Origin: an uncultured Bacteroidota bacterium
GTDB taxonomy: Bacteria > Bacteroidota > Bacteroidia > UKL13-3
NCBI GenBank assembly: GCA_903888395.1
Contig: CAISTO010000018.1
Location: 1 to 7,248 of the forward strand
Direction: 5' to 3'
DNA: 7,248 bases
The number at the start of each line of letters is the position of its first letter. Position 1 is the first letter of the stretch. The notes below the pieces were generated by a model. That model searched no databases. It was not told where the DNA came from and saw only the letters and a list, made by a program, of their open reading frames with translations. Both the position numbers and the translations under genes were made by a program. Positions 1 to 5,516 of this stretch are shown here, one piece after another.

Positions 1-272
1 AAATAACTTCCTGTAGAAGCTAAAATAATTAAAGGTCTTTTTATTGCAGTATCACCTTCTGGTTGGTAAATATCACAACGTAATTTTACAGTAATAATAG
101 GAGGAGTGTTTGGTGGGAAAATATTGATTGCACGATTACTATCGTATTCAATATTACCTGTTTTCACTACATTGGCAAAAATCTCATCAACATAGCGTTT
201 TTGTGCAGATGCATTGAAGCAAATAGCACTAAAAGCTAATAGCGTAAATAAATTTAGTAAGTTCTTTTTCAT
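1..272 (-). CDS. Secreted alpha/beta-hydrolase-like protein, N-terminal fragment
   Basis: The reading frame opens at the ATG at 272-270 and stays open for 90 codons to the left edge, so only the N-terminus is present. Residues 1-23 form a typical signal peptide: KK at positions 2-3, a hydrophobic core around 5-19, and ASA before Q24. The mature part contains DIYQPEGD (residues 67-74) followed by KRPLIILASTGSY (78-90). This is the arrangement seen at the start of secreted esterase-type alpha/beta hydrolases of Bacteroidota, where 'D-I-Y-x-P' precedes the strand that leads into the oxyanion-hole loop. The catalytic Ser, Asp and His would lie outside the window and cannot be checked. The protein is exported to the periplasm or beyond. 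It may carry a C-terminal type IX sorting domain, but that is not visible. It lies 127 bases downstream of the polyketide synthase on the same strand and could be co-transcribed with it. Presence of the gene is well supported; the family call is moderate. Confidence 0.6.
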   Translation of the reverse strand, partial: MKKNLLNLFTLLAFSAICFNASAQKRYVDEIFANVVKTGNIEYDSNRAINIFPPNTPPIITVKLRCDIYQPEGDTAIKRPLIILASTGSY

Positions 273-399
273 TCTTTTTCGTTTTTTTGTGTAAAGCAAA
301 TAAATGAAATTTTATTTAAACAAAAAACAAAAAAAATAAAGTTAAAAAAAAATGATGTCAGAGGTTAATTCTTACAATGACTAAAACCGATTTTTTAAA
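273..399. other. AT-rich spacer with A/T homopolymer tracts
   Basis: No gene is seen in this spacer between the polyketide synthase stop and the hydrolase start. It holds A runs on the plus strand at 329-336 (8 A) and 344-352 (9 A), which read as T runs in the direction of transcription. I see no convincing stem-loop ahead of them, so termination after the synthase is uncertain. On the minus strand TTTATTTG, close to the hydrolase start, resembles the Bacteroidota -7 element TAnnTTTG with one mismatch, but no well-spaced -33 element accompanies it. Confidence 0.5.
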
Positions 400-1479
400 T
401 TAAACAAACCTTCCAATTAAAGTTTCTAAAGTTAAGCCAGGCCCAAATCCACAAGCAAACACATTGCCTTTTCTTTTCTCATTTTGCATTTTATTTAATA
501 CAAAAAGAATGGTAGCAGAACTCATATTGCCATAATTTTTTAAAATATTAAATGAAGCATCTACATTTTCATTGGTGAGTTTCAGTTCTTTTTGAATGGT
601 TTCTACTATTTTTCGTCCTCCAGGATGAATGGCCCAGTTTTCAATAGCAGTTTTATTAAGTTTTGCTTCTTGTAAAATACCTTGCAATAAATTTCCAATT
701 CCACTTTCAATTAGTTGAGGAATAAACGCACTTAAAGTCATTAGAAAACCTGTATTGGAAATATGCCATGCCATGTCGTTTTTTCCATTAAAAAGCACTT
801 GGCTATAAAAAGCTTTTAATTCAATGGCGTTTTCAAAGTTACTTTCATTACTTACTATGCATGCGGCTGCTCCATCGGCAAACAATAAATTAGCGGCTAC
901 ATTTTCCATTGAAAAAGTGTTTTGAAAATGAAGGGTGCAAAGTTCTACCGAAACAATTAATACTTTATTTTTAGGATTTGCTTTGCAAAAAGCATCAGCC
1001 ATTTTTAACGCATGAAAAACAGCATAACAACCCATAAAATTTACAGAAGTTCTGTGTGTATTATTTGGCAAATTTAACTGCTCCATTACTATTAAATCTA
1101 AACCAGGAGCGGCCATTCCAGTACAACTAACGGTTATTAAGTGGGTAATGCTTTGCAATTCATTTTCATTATTTGTACAATTATTTATTGCTTGCAAACA
1201 CATTGGCGGAGCCACTTTAAAAAACAATTCCATTCGCTTATTTATGCCAGGGAAAACGTCATTTAAATTAGAAGGTAAAAGTTGTTTTTGTTCAAAATTT
1301 AAATGATAATCAGGTATGGCGCTGTAACGAGTTTGAATTCCTGAACGATCATACATTAATCCAATTTTACGTTTTTCATCATCAGAAATTTCATAAAAGT
1401 TTTGCATAAAATGAGACACATCAGACTGATTCATTTTAAAAGGAGCGGTGGCTGTTCCTATTTTATTTATAAAGCTCAT
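400..1479 (-). CDS. Type III polyketide synthase (chalcone/stilbene synthase family)
   Basis: A 359-residue homodimer-type condensing enzyme, about the family's usual 350-400 residues. It would extend a CoA-linked starter with malonyl-CoA and cyclise the product to an aromatic or pyrone; the starter cannot be told from sequence. The full catalytic triad is visible: Cys151 in FMGCYA, His285 in WAIHPGG and Asn318 in YGNMSSA. Other family marks are RSGIQTRY (45-52), VSCTGMAAPGLDL (117-129), FADGAAA (200-206) and the C-terminal GFGPG loop (344-348). There is no signal peptide or membrane segment, so it is cytosolic. The ATG at 1479 overlaps the TGA of the upstream prenyltransferase as ATGA, indicating translational coupling and one transcript. 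No methyltransferase, hydroxylase or acyl-carrier protein lies beside it in the window. Family assignment is firm. The product is unknown, and an alkylresorcinol, alkylpyrone or quinone precursor is only inferred from the membrane-enzyme partner. Confidence 0.93.
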   Translation of the reverse strand: MSFINKIGTATAPFKMNQSDVSHFMQNFYEISDDEKRKIGLMYDRSGIQTRYSAIPDYHLNFEQKQLLPSNLNDVFPGINKRMELFFKVAPPMCLQAINNCTNNENELQSITHLITVSCTGMAAPGLDLIVMEQLNLPNNTHRTSVNFMGCYAVFHALKMADAFCKANPKNKVLIVSVELCTLHFQNTFSMENVAANLLFADGAAACIVSNESNFENAIELKAFYSQVLFNGKNDMAWHISNTGFLMTLSAFIPQLIESGIGNLLQGILQEAKLNKTAIENWAIHPGGRKIVETIQKELKLTNENVDASFNILKNYGNMSSATILFVLNKMQNEKRKGNVFACGFGPGLTLETLIGRFV

Positions 1480-2372
1480 TTATTATATTGTTTAATAAAA
1501 ATTTCTAATGCAAAATAGCTCGTTAACATCAATGATGATAGTATATTCATTCGCATGGTATTTTTAAAATTTGCCTTTTTATTGTTTTGAAATACCTGAA
1601 AAGCCCACCATAAAAAGTAAGATACAACGGGAAATAAAAATGCTTGAAACCAATAAAAATGTAAAATATTTGGAGTGAAAATTACTGTTTGAATAAAAAA
1701 TAAAATGGTAGCTATAATAAATAATACCGCACTAAAAATAAAAGTGCCTTTATAACCTAACAAAATGCTTAATGTAATATCTCCAGAGGCTTTATCCTGC
1801 TGATGTTGGTATACCTGAGAAAGCGGATAGGTAGCGCCAATTAACAAGGAAGGAACCAAGAATATATAGCCAGGAAAAGTCTCCATTTTTATGTTATTGC
1901 TTAAGCAAAAGAAAAGCACTACAAACAAATAACTTCCTTGAAAAAAACTTACCGTAATCCAACTAATAAATGGATATTTTTTTAATCGAATTCCTTTAAA
2001 ACTATATGCTCTTGAAGCTAAAACATATAAAATTATAAGTGCTGCAAAACCTAAGCTTACAAAACAACAAAGCACCAATCCAATGATATCGAAGAGGAAA
2101 CTAATATAAAATAAATTTTTAGTTGGTAAAGGAGGTTTTTCAAGTCCGCCAATACTTTCTGTATCGTTATCCATGTAACTATTATAACCATTACTAGCAG
2201 GATAAATAAAAACATGTAATGCAACGAAAGCAATAATAGCATTGACAAAATCAAAGCTGTTTAATGATGCCAAAGCAAACAGAAATACAGGCATTAAGAA
2301 AAAGCTGAATGGAATTCGAAGCAGTTTTATGGTATTTTTGTCAAAATATTGTTTCACTTTGCATAAATACAA
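1476..2372 (-). CDS. UbiA-family membrane prenyltransferase
   Basis: An integral membrane protein of up to 298 residues with about eight or nine hydrophobic segments, from about residue 20 to about residue 292. It would transfer a polyprenyl group from its diphosphate to an aromatic or other lipophilic acceptor. The first Mg-diphosphate motif is NSYMDND (64-70; N64, D68, D70) followed by SIGGLEKPP. The cytosolic loop RAYSFKGIRLKKYPFISW (121-138) and the second acidic motif QDKASGD (192-198; D193, D198) are in the expected order and spacing. The start is uncertain: the longest frame opens with TTG at 2372, and a GTG at 2357 would give M-KQYFDKNTIKLLRIPFSFF, which looks a more natural N-terminus. 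No in-frame ATG exists before residue 27. It is the first gene of the pair, and its TGA overlaps the polyketide synthase ATG, so the synthase product is the obvious candidate acceptor (inference). Alternatives are menaquinone or heme-O enzymes (MenA, CtaB), but the diagnostic motifs do not clearly match either. Confidence 0.88.
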   Translation of the reverse strand: MYLCKVKQYFDKNTIKLLRIPFSFFLMPVFLFALASLNSFDFVNAIIAFVALHVFIYPASNGYNSYMDNDTESIGGLEKPPLPTKNLFYISFLFDIIGLVLCCFVSLGFAALIILYVLASRAYSFKGIRLKKYPFISWITVSFFQGSYLFVVLFFCLSNNIKMETFPGYIFLVPSLLIGATYPLSQVYQHQQDKASGDITLSILLGYKGTFIFSAVLFIIATILFFIQTVIFTPNILHFYWFQAFLFPVVSYFLWWAFQVFQNNKKANFKNTMRMNILSSLMLTSYFALEIFIKQYNK

Positions 2373-2493
2373 TATAGTTTGGTAATGGTTTTAAAAAATA
2401 AAATATATTACATGCAAAATGACATTTTAAAAACTTTATCATAAAAATAACTTAATTCTTTATAAAGTACATCAAGAAATTTTTAAGTATTAA

Positions 2494-2501
2494 TACATTC
2501 G
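2494..2501 (+). promoter_or_regulatory. Possible -7 box for the response regulator gene
   Basis: TACATTCG matches the Bacteroidota -7 consensus TAnnTTTG at five of its six fixed positions and ends 15 bases before the ATG at 2517. It overlaps the perfect 10-bp palindrome GTATTAATAC (2487-2496), an arrangement that would suit an operator. No clear TTG -33 element is seen 17-23 bases upstream, and the region is so AT-rich that chance matches are common, so this is tentative. Confidence 0.25.
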
Positions 2502-2516
2502 TAAAAAAATAAAATC

Positions 2517-3224
2517 ATGATACAACCCCAATTAATTCATATACTTTTAGTAGAAGACGAAACAAGTTTAGGTTTTTTAATGAAAGAAACTTTGCGTTTA
2601 GAAGATTATTCTGTTAGGCTTTGTAAAGATGGCGAGGAAGGATTAAATTCCTTTATTAACGAGCGTTTCGACCTTTGTATTTTTGATGTAAATATGCCCA
2701 AAATGAGCGGTTTTGAATTAGCAAAACATGTTAGAACTAAAGACCAGCACATTCCAATTATTTTTTTAACAGCTAATAATTCTGAAGCTGATAAACTATT
2801 AGGATATGAAATAGGCGCTGATGAATATATTACTAAACCTTTTAGCACCCCCGAATTATTAGCACGTATAAAAGCAGTTTTGAAAAGAAGTACAACTAAA
2901 CCTGATACTGATTTAGCGGCAAAAGATGAAATTATTACTATTGGAAAAACAGTCATTGATACAGTAAATAATTTAATAAAAGTAAATGGTATTCCTAAAA
3001 AAATAAGCAATACTGAAACTGTTTTGCTTAAATTGATGATTGTAAATAAAAATGCATTATTGCCTAGGGCAAACATGCTTTTACATGTTTGGGGAAGAAA
3101 CGATTTTTATACTGCCAGAAATTTAGATGTGTATATTAATAAAGTAAGAAAATTATTAAAAGAAGACGATAGTATTTCTATTGATAATATTCATGGAAGT
3201 GGATTTAAATTAGTAGAAATGTAA
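2517..3224 (+). CDS. OmpR/PhoB-family response regulator
   Basis: A 235-residue two-domain transcription factor. The receiver domain covers about residues 6-125 and shows all conserved positions: acidic pair E13-D14, phospho-acceptor D57 in FDVNMP, T85 in FLTA and K107 in TKPF. The C-terminal winged-helix domain covers about 138-235. Its recognition region TARNLDVYINKVRKLL (199-214) and terminal HGSGFKLV (226-233) are typical of the OmpR/PhoB class, and it resembles the RprY-like regulators common in Bacteroidota. No sensor histidine kinase is adjacent: the left neighbour is divergent and the right neighbour convergent, so it is an orphan within this window. The ATG at 2517 is preceded by an A-rich stretch with no Shine-Dalgarno sequence, as is usual in this phylum. 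Autoregulation, or control of the divergent prenyltransferase/polyketide synthase pair, is possible by position but not shown. Confidence 0.95.
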   Translation: MIQPQLIHILLVEDETSLGFLMKETLRLEDYSVRLCKDGEEGLNSFINERFDLCIFDVNMPKMSGFELAKHVRTKDQHIPIIFLTANNSEADKLLGYEIGADEYITKPFSTPELLARIKAVLKRSTTKPDTDLAAKDEIITIGKTVIDTVNNLIKVNGIPKKISNTETVLLKLMIVNKNALLPRANMLLHVWGRNDFYTARNLDVYINKVRKLLKEDDSISIDNIHGSGFKLVEM

Positions 3225-3228
3225 TGAA

Positions 3229-3253
3229 ATTGTAAGCTTAAAAAGCTTACAAT
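3229..3253. terminator. Bidirectional hairpin between convergent genes
   Basis: A perfect inverted repeat ATTGTAAGCTT / AAGCTTACAAT gives an 11-bp stem (arms 3229-3239 and 3243-3253) with a 3-base A loop. It starts five bases after the response regulator stop and contains the stop codon and final bases of the convergent pterin dehydratase. It is followed only by a loose AT-rich stretch on either strand, without a clean T run, so termination may be partial. The perfect symmetry and position support a shared terminator for both transcripts. Confidence 0.6.
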
Positions 3254-3480
3254 AAATCTAATATTTCTGCAAGTTGTTGATCTTTTTCGGTAATGGTATT
3301 TCCCGCGTCATGTGTTGTTAAACTAACATGCACTTTATTATATACATTGCTCCATTCGGGATGATGATTTAGTTTTTCTATTTCATACGATGCTTTCACC
3401 ATCCATGCCATAGCTTCTCCAAAAGTTTTGAAAGAAAATGTTTTACTCAATTTATTGTTTTCTTCTTTCCAATTTGTCAT
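3247..3480 (-). CDS. Pterin-4a-carbinolamine dehydratase (short form)
   Basis: A 77-residue cytosolic protein. The family dehydrates 4a-hydroxytetrahydropterin to the quinonoid dihydropterin, which recycles pterin cofactors after aromatic amino acid hydroxylation; a few members also act as transcription coactivators. The whole family signature is present in one run: E35, H39-H40-P41 (NHHPEW), Y47, H57-D58 (TTHDAG) and D67, with the expected spacings E-x3-HHP-x5-Y-x9-H-x9-D. It is about 20 residues shorter than the usual 95-105 because the N-terminal strand is reduced. As far as I recall, a roughly 76-residue form is normal in Bacteroidota, so I do not read it as truncated. The gene starts 11 bases after the ispF stop, with no promoter in between, so it is probably the last gene of the porV-ispF transcript. 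No aromatic amino acid hydroxylase is in the window, so the physiological substrate here is open. Confidence 0.92.
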   Translation of the reverse strand: MTNWKEENNKLSKTFSFKTFGEAMAWMVKASYEIEKLNHHPEWSNVYNKVHVSLTTHDAGNTITEKDQQLAEILDLL

Positions 3481-3491
3481 TGCTGGTAAAT

Positions 3492-3965
3492 TTATTTCTT
3501 CAAAAGTAAAACAACAGCATAAGCCACTATTCCTTCTTCACGGCCAATAAAACCCATGGTTTCATTCGTAGTTGCTTTGATGCTAATATCTGTAATTTCA
3601 ATATTACAAATATTTGCAATACAAGTTTGCATTTGCAAAGCATAAGGCATTATTTTAGGTTGCTGACAAACAACGGTAGTATCAATATTACCAATTTTAT
3701 AGCCTTTTTCGGCTATCAACTCCATTACTTTTTCTAATAAAACTTTACTGTCAACTCCTTTAAAAGATTGGTCAGTATCAGGAAAATGTTTGCCAATATC
3801 ACCCAATGCAAGTGAACCTAAAATGGCATCACAAATGGCATGCAAAAGCACATCGGCATCGCTATGGCCGAGAATTCCTTTTTGAGCTGGAATATGAATT
3901 CCTCCTAACCAAAAATCGCGACCTTCTTGTAATTGATGTACGTCAAAACCAAAACCTATTCTCAT
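3492..3965 (-). CDS. ispF: 2-C-methyl-D-erythritol 2,4-cyclodiphosphate synthase
   Basis: IspF cyclises 4-diphosphocytidyl-methylerythritol 2-phosphate to methylerythritol cyclodiphosphate with loss of CMP, in the non-mevalonate (MEP) isoprenoid pathway. The enzyme is a cytosolic homotrimer. Two ATGs lie in tandem at 3968 and 3965. I chose the second because it yields the canonical MRIGFGFDVH opening and places the metal ligands at D8, H10 and H42, exactly as numbered in E. coli IspF. Other motifs are GHSDAD (33-38), LGDIGKHFPDTD (54-65) and KATTNETMGFIGREEG (130-145), all in order. The 157-residue length is normal for the family. It begins 17 bases after the porV stop (14 if the first ATG is used) and ends 11 bases before the pterin dehydratase, indicating one operon. 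It shows the organism uses the MEP route, which also supplies the prenyl diphosphates a UbiA enzyme needs. Confidence 0.97.
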   Translation of the reverse strand: MRIGFGFDVHQLQEGRDFWLGGIHIPAQKGILGHSDADVLLHAICDAILGSLALGDIGKHFPDTDQSFKGVDSKVLLEKVMELIAEKGYKIGNIDTTVVCQQPKIMPYALQMQTCIANICNIEITDISIKATTNETMGFIGREEGIVAYAVVLLLKK

Positions 3966-3982
3966 CATAATTTTTTGTTGTA

Positions 3983-5293
3983 TTAATTATCCAGAGGAAC
4001 GTCTTCCGCTTTTGGTTTTTTCTTTGCATTCTCGTCTTTTTGTTCTACAAAGGCATCAAAATCGAAAGTTAGTGTAAAACGCAAAGTATTTTCTAAAGGA
4101 TGACGCTGAGCAAATGGCCATAAATATGCCACGTCTAAACCAAACACATTATACCGCAAACCTACGCCAAATGTGGCATACTGACGATTTCCTTTTGTGG
4201 CTGGTTCATAAAAATAACCACCACGTAATGCAAATTGTTTGTTGTACCAATATTCTAAACCAGATGAAATATTAATTTCTGAAATTTCTTCGCTAAATCC
4301 ATCTGGAGCATCGTAAAATGATTGAATCATTCCTTGTACAACTGGCACATTTGGATCCATTCCGCCTCCTGCAGGAATGATTGGTTTTTTGTTTCTGTCT
4401 AACGAATCGGCTGTATTGCTTCTATTTCTTAAATAATAGGGATTTGTAGGCACCAATAATTTGTTGGCATCTACCATTATTGCAACACTGTTATATTCAT
4501 CTAAATCAATATTGGCATAGCCTCCTAAACGAAAATTAATTGGTATAAAGTTTTCGTTTGAAGCAGATGTGTAAGTTAGCTTAGAACCAATATTTGAAAT
4601 AACCGCACCAAATCCATAGTTTACATTGTATTTCTTTTTAGTAGCTTTATCGCGGTAAGTAGTATTGTTTTTATAATAAGCACTAATATCTCCAGCATAT
4701 GAATTACCAGCATCTATAGGCGTTTGGCTCTGATTAAAACCACCGGCTAAATTGGAATAAATATACCTGAATGCTACTCCTAAACTAAAATTCTCGTTTA
4801 ATTTTGTTGCATATCCTAAATCTAATGCAAATTCATTGGGCGTAAAATTTCCTGTACTTGCCCCATAATTATCGGTAAATTGAATTTGACCTAAGGAAAA
4901 ATAACGCAAGGAACCAGCAACTGCCGAACGTTTGTCTAATTGATAATAAGCAGTTAAATACGACAATGAAATATCGGGAACTAAATTCCTTAACCAAGGA
5001 GTATATGAAATAGCAACTGCGCCATTTTTGCTATTAAAAGGAGCCTTAGCTAAATTCCAATGCATGGCATTGATATCATCGGGCATGGCAACACCGGCAT
5101 CACCTAAGGCAGCAGCTCTGGCATCGGGTGAAATTCCTAAAAATGGCACAGCCGTACTGATGGAGTTTTGTCCGTTTTGTAAATCTTTTGTTGTGATGGG
5201 GGGTTTAGTTTGGCTAAAAGCAGTTGTAAAAAATTGACTAGCTAATATAACTAAACTAAATTTTTTAAAATTTAACATGGTTGTTTTGTTCAT
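3983..5293 (-). CDS. porV: Type IX secretion outer-membrane protein PorV
   Basis: PorV (LptO) is a FadL-like outer-membrane beta-barrel that receives cargo from the type IX translocon and shuttles it to the PorU sortase for surface attachment. The 436-residue precursor has a signal peptide ending at AFS (25-27) before Q28. Family hallmarks follow: TAVPFLGISPDARAAALGD (47-65), AMHWNLAKAPF (76-86), SYTPWLRNLVPDISLSYL (96-113), LRYFSLGQIQFTD (129-141) and PNEFALDLGYATKL (152-165). The last strand TLRFTLTFDF (403-412) is followed by a charged 24-residue tail rich in Lys, Glu and Asp. The ATG at 5278 (residue 6) would give a cleaner signal peptide and is an alternative start. The upstream neighbour is ftsH behind a terminator, not porU as in Porphyromonas gingivalis and Flavobacterium johnsoniae. 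ispF and the pterin dehydratase follow closely on the same strand and are probably co-transcribed. Confidence 0.93.
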   Translation of the reverse strand: MNKTTMLNFKKFSLVILASQFFTTAFSQTKPPITTKDLQNGQNSISTAVPFLGISPDARAAALGDAGVAMPDDINAMHWNLAKAPFNSKNGAVAISYTPWLRNLVPDISLSYLTAYYQLDKRSAVAGSLRYFSLGQIQFTDNYGASTGNFTPNEFALDLGYATKLNENFSLGVAFRYIYSNLAGGFNQSQTPIDAGNSYAGDISAYYKNNTTYRDKATKKKYNVNYGFGAVISNIGSKLTYTSASNENFIPINFRLGGYANIDLDEYNSVAIMVDANKLLVPTNPYYLRNRSNTADSLDRNKKPIIPAGGGMDPNVPVVQGMIQSFYDAPDGFSEEISEINISSGLEYWYNKQFALRGGYFYEPATKGNRQYATFGVGLRYNVFGLDVAYLWPFAQRHPLENTLRFTLTFDFDAFVEQKDENAKKKPKAEDVPLDN

Positions 5294-5307
5294 TACTACA
5301 GTTTAAT

Positions 5308-5325
5308 TGCAAAAATGTTTTTGCA
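5308..5325. repeat. 18-bp palindrome in the porV leader
   Basis: TGCAAAAATGTTTTTGCA consists of two 8-base arms, TGCAAAAA and TTTTTGCA, that are perfect reverse complements around a 2-base centre. It lies 14 bases upstream of the porV ATG at 5293. It could be an operator for a dimeric regulator or a small RNA hairpin near the start codon. It is AT-rich, so chance cannot be excluded. Confidence 0.45.
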
Positions 5326-5405
5326 TGGTTTTAAAGAAAATAAATAATTGTTTTTTGTAGTAAAAGTTTTGATTCAAATAGTAATTAGCTTTTTTAATGA
5401 GCGTG

Positions 5406-5434
5406 CAATATAACTTTTTACAACAAATACAAAA
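5406..5434 (-). promoter_or_regulatory. Candidate promoter for porV-ispF-dehydratase
   Basis: Read on the minus strand, TTTTG (5434-5430) and TATATTG (5412-5406) are separated by 17 bases. This resembles the Bacteroidota -33 TTTG / -7 TAnnTTTG pair, with the -7 one base short of consensus. It lies between the ftsH terminator and porV, where a promoter is expected because the terminator should isolate porV from ftsH. The implied leader of about 105-110 bases contains the palindrome at 5308-5325. The match is imperfect in an AT-rich background. Confidence 0.3.
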
Positions 5435-5453
5435 CATTTTTCCTATTTTTTCC

Positions 5454-5496
5454 AAAAAAAAACACCTTGAATTGACAATGCAAACAAGGTGTTTTT
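5454..5496 (-). terminator. Intrinsic terminator of ftsH
   Basis: On the minus strand AAAAACACCTTG pairs with CAAGGTGTTTTT to give a 12-bp stem (5485-5496 with 5458-5469) around a 15-base loop. The last T residues of the second arm continue into an uninterrupted run of nine T (5462-5454). The stem begins 20 bases after the ftsH stop. This is a textbook Rho-independent terminator and separates ftsH from the porV operon. Confidence 0.88.
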
Positions 5497-5516
5497 AATG
5501 ATATTAATTTATAAAA

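Noticed and set aside
383..396. Short AAAA-CCGA-TTTT hairpin as a terminator after the polyketide synthase
   Set aside because: A 4-bp all-A/T stem is too weak and is not directly followed by a T run in the right direction.
2057..2254. 65-codon hydrophobic frame on the minus strand
   Set aside because: Out-of-frame reading inside the UbiA gene; the hydrophobicity comes from the T-rich membrane-protein codons.
2606..3076. 156-codon open frame on the minus strand
   Set aside because: Antisense to the response regulator, whose receiver and DNA-binding motifs are intact; a shadow of low-GC codon use.
5028..5237. 69-codon open frame on the plus strand
   Set aside because: Antisense to the N-terminal part of porV, with no supporting signal.
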